This document shows positions 10,357 to 22,359 of a DNA stretch of 64,000 nt, in pieces. Position numbers and translations under genes: made by a program. The notes under the pieces are model-generated. The model had not been told where the DNA came from. It did no database searches and was given only the letters and a program-made list of their open reading frames with translations. The DNA is from Crotophaga sulcirostris (Eukaryota; Chordata; Aves; Cuculiformes; Crotophagidae): positions 101,644-165,643 of the forward strand of contig VYZB01000210.1 of NCBI GenBank assembly GCA_013397455.1, read 5' to 3'. Position 1 is the first letter of the stretch. Each line of letters starts with the position of its first letter.

Positions 10357-11035
10357 GAAAAATATAATTAAAATATTATCGCAGTTCACCTTTAATATTA
10401 TGATTGTGTGGCTGTACTCTTGTCAACTGTGAATAAAATTAACGTCCTTTTTGTATAATAGGTAGTATATTTTATTATTGAAGAAACAGTTAAGTTTAAT
10501 TTTGAAAAACAAAAAAAGTATCTGCTCACTGTTTCATTTTAAGCTTTTGGATAAATGAACAAACATTTCTTTTTTATGCTTTAAATGAGTATGTGTTAAA
10601 TGAAGAAATCCACCTTCCTGAATTGGAGCTGTTTATAATCGTGTATTCCAAGAGTGATTAACACCTGATAATTTGAATAAAAGTGGTTTATTTTCTCATT
10701 TGGTTATTCCTGATTTTTTGTTTAATTTTTAAATATTTTTCTTTAAACAGCAACATCCTCTTGGCTTCAAGAAAAAAAACATACGCTTACACCTTGAATG
10801 CAGCTATACTCATCACTGGATCTAAAAATCAATGTAATACAAATAAAAGGGAAAGTTAATAAGGACAAATAAGCTTCAACTCTGCTAAAAGAAGAGAAAA
10901 CATGGCCAGGCTATAACTCATGCATTGTTCCCCAGGTGTTGGTGCCATGTAGGTAGTGCAGCTGGTGGTGCTGTGTTGGCCTGGACCTGAGAGCACTCTC
11001 CAAGGCAGTGTCACAGAGGAAATAAGTTCTGGTGG
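10357..11035. other. AT-rich intergenic, nothing recognised
   Basis: Very AT-rich sequence between two old retroelement remnants. No gene, repeat family or structured element is recognised. Confidence 0.6.
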
Positions 11036-11282
11036 GGTCTATAAAATAACGGATGAGGTGGAATGGGGGATGATTATTCACTGTTTCTTGTATCAGAGAT
11101 TCCTAATGAAATAACTGAAAGGCAAGTTTAAAGCAAACAGAAAGATGTGCCTTTTTACGCAGTGTATAATTAAACTTTGGAACCTTTTACCGGAGGATGC
11201 TGTACACATCAAAATGAATACGGGGTTCAGATGTGGATATGATAACTTCATGAAGAACAGATCCATTAATGCTGTTAAACGT
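11036..11282 (+). mobile_element. ancient CR1/L3-like LINE remnant
   Basis: Ordered blocks GGTCTATAAAAT, GGTGGAA, AAGTTTAAAGCAAACAGAAAG, CGCAGTGTATAATTAAACT, TTTGGAACC and GGAGGATGCTGTAC are followed by ATAACTTCATGAA and GATCCATTAATG. This follows the 3' region of the old CR1/L3 group known from turtles, crocodilians and birds. It is much more diverged than the other CR1 copies here. An open frame through it (11145-11414) is accidental. Confidence 0.65.
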
Positions 11283-14200
11283 GAAAGTTTGGATGCAATT
11301 TCCAGGTCGAGAAGTCCTTACATACCAGGGCTGGGAGAGGGTCCAGAGAGAAGTTTCTACTTGCTTTATTTCTTATATTCTTCTGCTGTGAGAGGTTACG
11401 CACAGCTGAGGTAGGGCTGGCTGGCCTGGCTCCAGGATGGATTTTCAATATTATGATTGCACAAATGTGAAATAATACAAATTTTATTGCAGCACAAAAC
11501 TTTGTATTTAGCTTCCCCAAAGCAAAATACTTCCAGAGAGGCATTAAGAGACAGAGGCTCTGAGCCCTCCTCACAGCAAATGACAGGGAATTCCCATCCA
11601 TCTGAACTAGCAAGAGTTCACCATCCAATGGCTGCAACTGGTGAGCAAAAAATAGAATTTCTCCTGGTTTACATTTCAACTTTTCTTCCAGTCACAAAAG
11701 AGTGTACCTTTGGGTCACATCTCTCTTGTACCACATCTCTTATGATGGGATGTGAGGCATGAAAATGAGAATTTGTTTCAAACTCTTCAGACCCAAGCTG
11801 GTGTCAGCCTGATGTTTCAGCTTTAACTGGTGCTGGGATAGCTGCTCAGTTGTGCAGAACTATGTAAGTCCAGGACCTTGGCTTATTGCTTTTGGACTAA
11901 GCCCTCCATTTGCAAGCACTCAAGTGCACCTTCATAGTAGACATGGTCTTTACCTTTCTCTCTGATCATGGTCATGGCAGCACGGAGGAAAACCAGGACA
12001 TTCGCAAAACTCACCATCAAGCGTATCAAAGAATGAATAAATAAGGTAGTGCAATCCTTTTTGTGCCTAATTTGGAATCAGTCCTGGTTCAGTCACTCAA
12101 CTGCATGAGAACTGACCACGGCCAACACTGCTACAGGTGATTGGTAACACTGCCATGACTTTTCTTGTAGAAACCCACATCTTGCACTGCTCCATGAAGT
12201 CATTGCATTGCCAGAACCACATGAATGAGACTGCACCATCCTGATGAGCATCATTGAGGGGATGGTGCCAGAAACCCCAGCACTTGGGGTTTAACATACT
12301 GACCAGATTAAAAAAAAATCCCACTGGTGGTGGTTGTTTTTTAGTGTTTATTTAAATTAAAAATAGTTATGTATATCTCTAGCTCCTCTTATACAAACAA
12401 CTGGTCTCAGGCTCACGGGACACTGATCTACGTGATATTTTACAGCAGTGAGTGCATCAGATCCATTAGGCACTGTGTAAAATAAGAGGATTCTGTGCCT
12501 AAGTGATTGTGACTGCAGACCTGAATGATGAAAAATAGGGTGAGTAACAACCTGGATCACTCATTTTTCCTGTCTTTGTTTTATCATTCCCTTTCCACAG
12601 CCATGCCTCTATGCTGCTGGTCATTTTTTTTGGTCATTCGGTCTCTGAAGGTTCACTTCTATCCAGTTATTAATTGAGGGGGGTTTGTACTGCTATGTGT
12701 CCCTGCTTGCCACGTGATTAAAAGAAAAGTCCTTTGTAGGCTCCATGGAGCTGCTGGCACCTCTTCCTTCAGACAAGGTGTAGGGGGGAGCTTTGTCAAG
12801 GAGGGTTTAGCTCAGTTTTACTTTTTTATCTCAATACCTGCTGTAACACTCTACACGTCCTGCTAGACGTGCTGCGATCAGCCCAGTCTGCAGCAGGCAA
12901 GAGTTTAGACATTTCAGGTGCCATCCATCCTTCATATCTCATGCATGCCTTTCCTTTCATGAGCCCAGCAGATGCCTTTAATTGCCAGCCACTGCTCTTG
13001 GCTTTCCAAGAAGTAGCAGAGGAACTATGGAGTCCCTCTGGCGAAGGATGAAACAAAGGGGCCCGGCAGTGTTATGACATTTTCTTGCACTGAATTGGCT
13101 TTGGGAAGAATGGGCTCTTTCCTCCCGTTAGATAAGCACAGAAATCTTAAGCAGATGCTTGCAAAACATCAAACAAATATATACTTAAAAAAAATAAATA
13201 CAGGCTATACCCACATGCCCCATAATCTGGCCAATATTCAGCCACCGCTAATGGTATTTAGCCTTTCTCTAGTGAAGCTGGAGGAAAAGGAAAAACCCAC
13301 AGTCTAGTCATTCTGCAGCAGGACTGCAACTGACTCCTCCAGCACCATCATCCCAGGGCTGATCGTGACAGTTCCAGGAGATGGTGGCCAGTATCCAATG
13401 CATCCTATTGTTCAGCAAGTAGAGGAAAACACAGCTCTGCTCTCCTGTGTATTGTGTTTACACTCCAGGGGCTTTAATCTGTTTAAGTTTCTCTATAAAT
13501 CAGCATTGAAGAACTTGAAGGGGAATCTCACACCATAGGGTAGAAGGTGCAGCATTCTGGAAAGCCTGAATAGCCAAAAAGAAAATGAACGGGGGTTTTC
13601 TTTAGCGCTTAAGTAACTCTAACACTCCTGATTCTAGAGCAGAGGTAATAGTGGGGATGTATTTCAGTTTCCTTGCCTCGGAAAGTCACAGGTTTTGGGA
13701 GAAGCTGGACGGAAGTGTATTCATTGAGAAGTGTGAGAAAGAACTTATTGCCAGAATTCCTCTTTCCCTTAGCCCTTTGTTAGAACAATATGGAAGAACA
13801 GTTCCGTTGCCAAGGGAAGAGTTTTAGAAACCTGCAGGAGTTCAGATCACCTATGCAATCCTCATTCACCCCCTATGTAGATGGGTTGTGGTACCAACTT
13901 TCATCTGCTTACGGCCACATCCAGCAGTTGTCCTGCCCCATTTGGCACCCTGGATGGGTGATGCAATTTGTTTTCACAGCAATGTGTGGTGCTTGGCTGT
14001 CTTTATTCCTCATTACTCAGCCTCTTAGGAAGCTCTTTAAAACAGTCCTGGTATCATGTGCTTTCTACAGCAGCATTGTTTGTAACTGCCTCACAAACAT
14101 TCGTTACATCACTTCATGCATCCCTAAGGGGGGAGGATGATGTTTCACAGCGTGGGAACCAAGACTGAGATCTTGAGTTACGAGTTCTCTCTTCATTTTA

Positions 14201-14588
14201 GATGCTGTCTCACCTACCTATGACATTGCACTGCAGAGCAATTTCAGGATATGCTGTACCAATAAATTCAATATTCGGGGAAAACTCAGTCTCTTTGACA
14301 AACTGGCACAAAATGGCTCTTGTCTGTACAGGTTTTACTCTCCTAAACTGGATGGCTGTCTGCAAACTGCTTATTAGAAACAGGTCCTGGACAAATGAAC
14401 TTCCTGGGGACAGATTAGTCTAGGAGGGTACTAGGTGACCTGAGTCAAGAGGGGTTTCAGTCTAGTCATACATACATATATGTATATATATGATGTGTAC
14501 AGACAAACACAAACTAAGTAGTAAAGTTGGGTATTTGGGCTATGTTCCCACTGCTTTCAAGCGCAATTGGGAGTACTCAGAGCTCCCA
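11283..14588. other. intergenic, nothing recognised except a short TA-rich repeat
   Basis: Unique-looking sequence. Overlapping open frames at 13790-14168 reach 116 codons but show no recognisable domain. A TA/CA dinucleotide patch lies at 14468-14492. No exon or transposon is recognised. Confidence 0.55.
14468..14492. repeat. TA/CA-rich dinucleotide repeat
   Basis: Short imperfect array of CATA, TATG and TATA units, partly self-complementary. Confidence 0.75.
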
Positions 14589-14788
14589 CACAGTATCACA
14601 GTATTATAAGGTTGGAAAGGAGCTTTGAGACCATCAAGTCCAACCTATAATCCAACACTAACACTAACACCAACACCAACCCATCATCTAAACCATGGCA
14701 CTAAGTGCCTCGGCCAATCTCCTCTTAAACACCTCCAGGGACAGTGACTCCACCACCTCCCAGGCAGCGCATTCCAACACCTCAGCTG
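14589..14788 (-). mobile_element. CR1 LINE 3' end, 5'-truncated
   Basis: It begins with CACAGTATCACAGTATTATA and AAGGTTGGAAAGGA, then CATCAAGTCCAACC. A short internal expansion of ACACTAACACC units follows, then CTCCAGGGACAGTGACTCCA and CCACCTCCCAGGCAGC. Minus-strand CR1 with its 3' end at the left, same subfamily as at 6506 and 21328. Homology fades in CATTCCAACACCTCAG. Confidence 0.93.
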
Positions 14789-14917
14789 TTGCCACCTCAG
14801 GTCTCAGTGCCACCATAAAAAGCAGCAAATTTGGCTCAGGTGAAGAGTATTTGGTCTTTCCTAAGTTTGGAGCTTGTGACTTGGCAATTATAGTGATGTT
14901 TTAGTGTTGTATAATAT

Positions 14918-14977
14918 TTTGTGTGTTTGTGCATGTGTGTGCATACACACATACATTTATTTATATGTGTACATGTA
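14918..14977. repeat. TG/CA repeat with internal hairpin
   Basis: A TG-rich stretch switches to CA and back to TG. At 14933-14952 it forms ATGTGTGT-GCAT-ACACACAT, a perfect 8-bp inverted repeat with a 4-base loop. Confidence 0.8.
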
Positions 14978-15645
14978 CGGTGGCATCCTTCCATACGAGC
15001 AGCATTTTCATTCTGAATATCTGTAGTGATCACAGAAAATCAGCGCAGTTGGTTTTGGAGCCACCACAGGAGACTGGCTGGCTTTTACACTCTGTCTCCA
15101 CTATAGCCCGGGTCTTAGGGAGGTTATTTATCACTCTGCAGAAAGAGTGGTGCTGCCATACCCATTCAGCCAGGAAAATTCCCTACCCCTTGCCACAGGG
15201 CATGGTTCCCTAGGGAGAGCCCCGCGGCTGTCAGAGCCAGTTGGATGCCTTGCTCCACATCCAGCCAGAGCAGCGCTCATATTTATGGTGTATGGGCTTA
15301 AATCTTTATTCATAAAGCAGCAGCTTTAGCTTTTCATTGTCAACGAGGATGTTGAACTAATCAGAAAGTGGAGCAGGGGAAGGGTGGGGACCGGAAAAGA
15401 GGAGTTTGTGGGAACATAACAACATTAAAGAAAAAACTCTGCTTGCTGTCAGTTAAGTCTCTCCATTAGTTACCTCTACCATTATGGATTCATTTTAAGA
15501 TCCAGACTTCAATATACATAACTTTAAATCACTAACATCCTTCACGGCTCTGTGATTTGCTGGTTCCATATGTAGCCTCTTGGCCCATTGCATTGGCACA
15601 AGTTCAAGTCCTGTTCTTCCTTTGGGTAACGTTTTCCTTGCTTTG

Positions 15646-15852
15646 ATGGGGGAGGATCGGGAAGGGAAGGAAAAGGAAAGAGTGAAAAAGAGATAGAGAA
15701 AAGGCAAGTGATTGGGAGAAGGAAAGAATGAGCGAAAAAGAGAGGAGCAAAAGGAAAAGTTGAAATAATACAGAGAAAACGAGCTCAAAAGGAATAGGAA
15801 GAAGTAAAGAAACAAGAGTGAGAAAAAGCAGAAAGAGGAAAACAATGAGAAA
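15646..15852 (+). repeat. purine-rich low-complexity tract
   Basis: About 200 bp almost entirely A and G on the + strand, with irregular GGAA, GAAA and GAGA units and no constant period. The reverse strand therefore gives long hydrophobic-looking F/L/S-rich open frames, which are compositional artefacts. Confidence 0.85.
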
Positions 15853-16826
15853 TGTTGTCACGAGCAGCTGTCCCCATCATGCTGCTTGTGGCAGCACTGA
15901 GATATGGGGAAGAGGGAGGAGAGGGCTTTCCTGAGTGTTTGAAATGGCAGTGCCATGCTGCTGCTCGTCCCCTTGCAAACAGGCTCAGTCCCTGCCTGAA
16001 CTTTATAATTAAGCTCACAGAGATTTTGCTTAGGGTCTGGGCTGACAGCTGTATTGAATTTTGGTTTATTGTGTGATTTATCAGGGCCGTCGATGGGCGT
16101 TTGGGTGATTTAGTGCAGAAAAAATACCTTGGAATGCAACGCACAGCAATATCTGCATTATTAATAACAATAATAATAAAGATAAATGTCCCTCCCCAGA
16201 GCTTTCGATGGCCGTGCCACTCAATTTAACATTTTAACAGTGGCATGTGGCCTCTCCATGGCACCTGGTAACGTCTGATGGATTTGAGCAGGCAAAGAAA
16301 AGGTTATTTGTCAAGCACTCAGCCTCAACTGTACGGTATTTTGAAAGCTCCAGGTCAGAGCAGCCGGAGCTGCATTCCTGTCCCTGACATCCAGTGAGAC
16401 TGAACTTTGTCATGTTATTAAGCTGTCAGCAGCGCCGGGGCGTTATTTAGATTTCTGGTGGGAACTCCTTGCACATGCTTGGGGTGTTCTAGTGGGATTA
16501 TATCAACACCATTGTAAAACACACACAAATGAGCTGTGCTGTAATTACCACATGAAGACCTCACTTGGCTGGGCTAATCAGCAGAGAATGGAAATACCAG
16601 ATAAACACAAATGGGCCACCAGGATGTTTATTCCAGTGGCAAAAATGCCATTGTTTCCTACAGAGATCAGCCTGAGCCTGGGAGCATCTGTGCCATGCAT
16701 GGAGGAACAACATGGAGCTCTGCTTCCCCTCCCTCACAAGGGACCTACAGGCATGACCAGCAGGACTGGGGCTGGGAAGACGAAGAGGGACCAAGGGAAT
16801 TAGGTGATGTGATATTTGCTGTTGTA

Positions 16827-16858
16827 AAAAAAAAAAAGAAAAAAGAAAAAGGAAAATA
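16827..16858 (+). repeat. A-rich tract
   Basis: A12 followed by GA5-6 interruptions. It could be the tail of an old retroposed sequence, but I cannot identify a body upstream. Confidence 0.7.
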
Positions 16859-19800
16859 TTTTCTTTGCATCCCTGCACCACTCAAGGTTCTGCTTTACAT
16901 GAAACTCTTGTGCCCACCAGGTAGGACAAAGGCTGCTTTCTGTTCACCCCTCCCCGTGATGCTCTCTGAAGTGGAAGGGGCAATTATGGCTTTATCAGTT
17001 CCAGCTGCCTGTCCGAAAGGGCACGCTTAAGAAAAGCAGCTGTCTGGGGAGGTTTTTTTCTCTTGGTTTCACATTTTAAAGTGCTTTTACTGTTCACTTT
17101 TCAAGGAAAGACACGACCTGATTTAAATTGGCAGGGGAAGGACTGCAGCGCCCAGCAGTCACAAGACACAGTGGCCAAGTGGGACTGTGGTGGCACCAAC
17201 CATCCCAGGCAGAGCAGAGGGCTGAGATTCTCCTTCACAAATCCTTCTTTTTCTGCCCAGTACATCAGGCTTGGTTTATCTGTGTAGCTCCTGGATGGTG
17301 TAGCTAATATCATAAATGGCAGTTTGCTAAGCAAATACCTGTGAAGGATGTCCTGGAAGATGTCCCTGTCCCAGGTGTTTGCCACAACCTCCACAGGCAA
17401 GGGCTTGCCTGAGCACTCCCTAAGTTGATGAGGGTGGTTGGTTGGGGTAGTTTGAACGAGCAGTAATGATGGTTGTGCACAAACCCACCTGGCTCTGTCA
17501 GGAGGTGATGGCAGGACACTTGGTTAATCCCTTCCTCTGGAAAAACTATAGGGAAGCATAAGGGATGGTGACAAATAGTGAATGGGTAACACCATCATTT
17601 GGCACAGGAAGCTTTGAAAAAGGTTTTCCATGCAGTCTGGCATCCCATTATAGTGATGTAGCAATATAATAATGAAAACATATGACAATATAATGCCAAT
17701 ACTGCAACAAATTCTTGAAGTCACTGTGCAATTTGCGCAAATTTGCAATCCAAATGGGATGAACATATTTTAACTGAAGCTTTCATTGGCAGAGAAATGA
17801 TGGTCCAAAGATATTCACTTAGCACTCAAATGTCCAGGTTAATAGCTGAACTCTCATTTCCCAGATAGTAATGTATGAAGCACAGGATCATCAGTGCCTT
17901 CCCGTTCCTGGCATAAACAGATGGGTTTGCAGAAGGATTTTCTCCTCCATGGAAAGGAAGGACAGAGAAACAGGGTGGAGGTGAGTTGCAAGAGAAACCT
18001 AGAGACAGTGGGTTGGGGAGAGAAAACCAGAGCCAAAAAGGAATGGTGTTTCTTTAGGAACTTTTTGCTGTCTGCTATGTCTACCAAAAAGTATAGCCAG
18101 ACCATGCTCTGAAAATCTCTCTGAGTTCCCAAGTTTCCCTGTTTTCATGTGTTTTTGGGACCATGTAGGACTGTATAACCATAACAATCTCATTGCTATT
18201 TCTTCCATCCTGCTCTGTTTCCCACATCTATCTGTCCCATGGCCCGTGTTAGGCCTTGATGGCTCATATCACATAGGGGGTTGAGGCCCATCATGTTCAG
18301 CATTGAGGTTAAATAATGTGATTGGTAAATAATACTTACCAACAATCCTTTATCTCCTCAGAGCCACCACCAGATAAAGGAATGAACACCACGGATCTTC
18401 TTTCCAGCTTTATCCACTCCTTAGTGAGATTGGTAAAATCCTGATGTCTCCCAGGAGCACCCTGTGAGCCTTGAGGGTGGCTCATCACCTGCAGGGACCT
18501 GGCCAGGAACCTCTTGCTGTGCTGGTGACTTGGGGTGCCAGGGGTACAGCTCGTTTTTATTGGGTGTTTTGGAAAATTTGAATGCACAGCTCATAGATTT
18601 CCTGCATTTGACTCCCCAGTTAGGGACTCTTCTGAGCAGTGTCTATCCCAAATAAAAAACATTTCAGCCAAAGAAAATTCTTATTAGCAAATGTAATCTA
18701 GTCAAAATTTTCCATATAAAATTGATGGTTTGGACACACATTCAAATTCCCACCAAAGCAATTAATCTTCATTTACTAACCAAGATACCAAAGTCAAATA
18801 TCTCATGTAACGTCAGCATTTGGAGATGAAATTACATTTTTAAGTAAGATGACTGCTCGAAAGGAATTGTTCCTTCCAGTGCATCATAACAGACAATTTT
18901 TGGCTAACAGTCATTGCCACCTTTTGTTCCTTCTGCCTGCTTTACTTATTTGCTGTCCTGTGACAATGGGGCTGGGTGAACATTTTCATGTGTGCGTACT
19001 GTGACGCATAAGGCAGAGCCCCCACAATTAACTACTGATGCAATGTAAAAGGAAAGGAGGAGTAAATGATTTCTGCCTCGGTCTCAGGCACAGGTAACCC
19101 CTGGCTTCTTTTTACAAGTGTTCAAGGCTGGCCAAATGCAGCTTGGATGGGATCTTTTGTTTCTTTGACTCCCACTTGGAAAAAATGCATGGTCACATAC
19201 TTATCCTTAAATCCAGGGTTGAAGTCAGGGGGATTATATGGTCTGTTGATCTGGAATAGAGTTTAGCATGTGCTTGAAGATATGCTCATTCGGTTTACTC
19301 AATGGGAGCGTTTCGACCCAGTTTAAAGAGAGAGTGGTTGATTAAATAAAAGCCAAGATATGGGAGGGAGTCAGTGTCTCTGGGTGGGGTGGCACAGCAA
19401 GAGAAGCACCTTCAGAGAGCTCCAACCTCTCAACAGCATTGATAGGCACCTTTAAAAGTCAGATCTTCATTAAAGTGTCCACAGCTGGGAACTAAAAACT
19501 AGTGAAACGTAAATCATTAGGGACATCTGGAACATAAAGATATGTAGACAATAGAATTTGGAAGACTTACGCACTGATGAATTATTCACTGTGTAGCCCA
19601 TGTTTTCCTTATGGCATTGTAAAGTGTGTTAAGCAGGAAAATCAGAAAACAAACACTTTTGCTCCCAGCATGCTTGAACATATTCTTCTTTCGTATTCTG
19701 CAGAACCAGGATTTCTTGCCTTGGTACTTGCTTTCTCTTTTCCATTAGTCAATATCATCTGTAGCTCCAGAAGAAAAGGCATTGTATATTGTTTTCCTTA

Positions 19801-21327
19801 TAGCTGCAAACCCAAAGTATTTAAGAGAAAAGGTGGAGCTTACTTAAAAAAAAGAGGGTTAAATGCAATCCCCTGAAAAGGGGAAAGTATTGTGACATTT
19901 GAAAGATTATTTTTCCTGGGGCTCAAGGTTTTTACCAGTGATCTGCATCTGTAGCCTTTCCCAAAACACTCTATCATCAAATGATTCAATGTCATCATCA
20001 AAGAATTTTTGGCTACTGACTTTCCTTTAATAACAGCTGAGAAGTTTAATGAAAGGAAAGATCTGCATAGATTTCTTCCTAAATTGGATGAAATCCTATA
20101 TTTTTTCTTTTTTTTGTTTTTTTCCTTTTTTTGGTAATATTTCTGCTTAGAGAAAATTACAGCCTCTGGTGCCAGTGATGTGCTCTGTATGTTTTGTTTA
20201 TTACAGTGGTTTTAACTGGAACCATGGGTGAGGGAGTATCATTATAAAATTCTTGATAGCCCTGATATATTTGTTCAAACATAGTTGCGGGCACCGAAGC
20301 AGTCGAGGAGATGACATTTTTGAAGCGTTTTCTCCTTATTTTAAGCATCTGCTCAGTCACTCAAATGCAGTACATGCCCACATGCTCTCTATGCAGAAAG
20401 AAACCAAGGTCCTGGTTCAGACCAGACATGAGACCTCATGTGTCCAACCCCACCTGAGCTAGTTTTCTGCAGCTACTTCTTCAGCTGAGCCATGGCTTTG
20501 CAGTTGTACCCAGGTGGCCAAACCCTTCCTCGTGTTTGCCAACATCATGACAGAAGCATCAGAAGGACCTATGAGGCTTCTCAAATGAGAAGAACCTCGA
20601 GTTGATCAACCAGGAGCATTTGCAGTTTGTATTAAAAGCTTCCCAGGCATGTAAGTTACACATATGCATTGTCTGGGGGTATCATTCAACTTTGTGAACA
20701 GCAAATTCCCAGAAAGGGTCTCAGAAAGCCACAAATTCCTACCATAGGAATGGTATCTGTGAAGATGAGCTCTGGAAATCAGGTCTGCTGGCGCTTTCTT
20801 TGCAATTCTCTATAATCCTTTTTTTTTTTTAAATTGTTTTCTAGCACTCTCGCCTTGTAGGACTGCAAAAGGCAATGGCTGTGGAGGAGATAAACAAGGA
20901 GCTGTTTGAAATGCAAGGGGCCAGGAGCTGGATTTCTTCCCATTCGGTGTCTACAGGCCTGGAAGGATTTTCTAATGAATTCAGCCAGCAGCTCTGGGTG
21001 ACTCCAACCAGGGCACTGGCAGCCCACTCTGCAAAAATCTTCCCCCACAAAGACACTGAACCCCCTTAGAAATCTGGCTGCTGTGAATCACGTGCATGCT
21101 TGTTTATGTGTCATACTGTGAATCACAAGGATCAATTAACTGATGGTTACGGGGAGAAGCAAAGATTTTTATTTATCTTCAGAAGCTGCTGTATCAGTAA
21201 GGGCTAAATATTGTCTCTGCAGAGCCCAGTGCAACGTCAGGTGCTCCCACCAAACCCTTCAGGTGGGCTTGACCTCAGATAACCTTGGCCACCTCAGTCC
21301 AAAGTTCCTCTGCCACCACTGACCGAA

Positions 21328-21486
21328 GATCACAGTATCACAGTATTACAAGGTTGGAAAGGACCTTTGAGATCCAACCTATAACCCAGCACTAACACCA
21401 ATTCATCTTCTAAACCATAGCACTAAGTGCCTCATTCAATCTCCTCTTGAACACCTCCAGGGACAGCGACTCCACCACCTCCACAA
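21328..21486 (-). mobile_element. CR1 LINE 3' end, 5'-truncated
   Basis: GATCACAGTATCACAGTATT, AAGGTTGGAAAGGACCTTTG, a shortened GAGATCCAACC (missing the usual ATCGAGT segment), then CACCTCCAGGGACAGCGAC. Minus strand, 3' end at the left. It belongs with the copies at 6506 and 14589. Confidence 0.93.
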
Positions 21487-22340
21487 AGCTGTTTACCTTG
21501 CTGTCTGTAGACATCCCTCTTAGGATGGGAGGAACCACATTCTCTTCCTGAGGACCATCTCAGACTACACATTTAGCTTTAGGACAGCTGAAGACTGTTG
21601 AGAATAATCTCATGTGGAGATGAATGGGACTCCAGGTGGCATAAATGGAAGCATTAGGCTTGCATACTTTGCAAGACTGGACAACCAGCAGCTGCTATAA
21701 TCAACACCCACAATTGTCTGCAGCAACATTCACTGAACCACAACTCTGAAAGCAGCAAATTTTGCTCCAGCCCAAGAAATCCTCCTCTCACTGCAGTGCC
21801 ATGGGTCTGCAATTAGGAGATATATAACTGAGAACACATTTTGTCCCTCCAACAGCAGAGGCAGCTGCCAGTAAAAGGTAGTGAGTGGGAAGCAAACTAG
21901 GCAAGAGTTGCAGACATCCAACACTGGAGCCAGGGAAAAAGCTCCTGTTGACATGTCTGCAAAATGGGGCTGAGCCAGAGCTGTGAAGGGAGAGCCCTGT
22001 GTGCTTGTGAGGCTGTGTTGGTCTACAACAAAGTAGGGGAATATTTTGTAGCCTACAAGATCCCTAACGGGCAGCACAAAGACAAATTTATCATTCATCA
22101 GCATAGCTGGAATCAATCAGTATTTGTTCTAGTAAAAAAAAAAAAACAAACTAAATTAATTCTGTACATCCTCTCTCCTTATCCCACCCCCTGAATATGC
22201 ATTAAAAACGACTCTTGAGCCCTGTTGTGAAGAAGTGACAACTTGAGGACCACATACAGGGAGTGTTTAAGAAACATTTATATGACAGGATCATCATCTA
22301 AGACAGAGAAGAGGAAGCTGAGGAAAGGAACACAACCTGC

Positions 22341-22359
22341 AAGGAAGGAAGGAAGGAAA
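22341..22359 (+). repeat. (GGAA)n microsatellite
   Basis: Four consecutive AAGG/GGAA units followed by A-rich sequence. Confidence 0.85.

Larger units (their letters stand above)
14789..21327. other. intergenic with low-complexity and CpG-retaining patches
   Basis: No gene is recognised. It holds a TG/CA inverted repeat (14918-14977), a purine-rich strand-asymmetric block (15646-15852), a CpG-retaining block (16080-16480), an A-rich tract (16827-16858), a short inverted repeat (18322-18342) and a T-rich patch (20101-20134). The remainder looks single-copy. Open frames of up to 139 codons lack any domain signature. Confidence 0.55.

Noticed and set aside
11145..11414. 89-codon plus-strand frame
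   Set aside because: It runs through the old CR1/L3-like remnant in a region that matches the non-coding 3' part of the family.
15495..15861. Minus-strand frames that look like membrane proteins (F/L/S-rich)
   Set aside because: They are translations of a purine-rich low-complexity tract read backwards. The hydrophobicity follows from base composition.
22134..22146. A13 run as the tail of a processed pseudogene
   Set aside because: No recognisable mRNA-like body or target duplication lies upstream.
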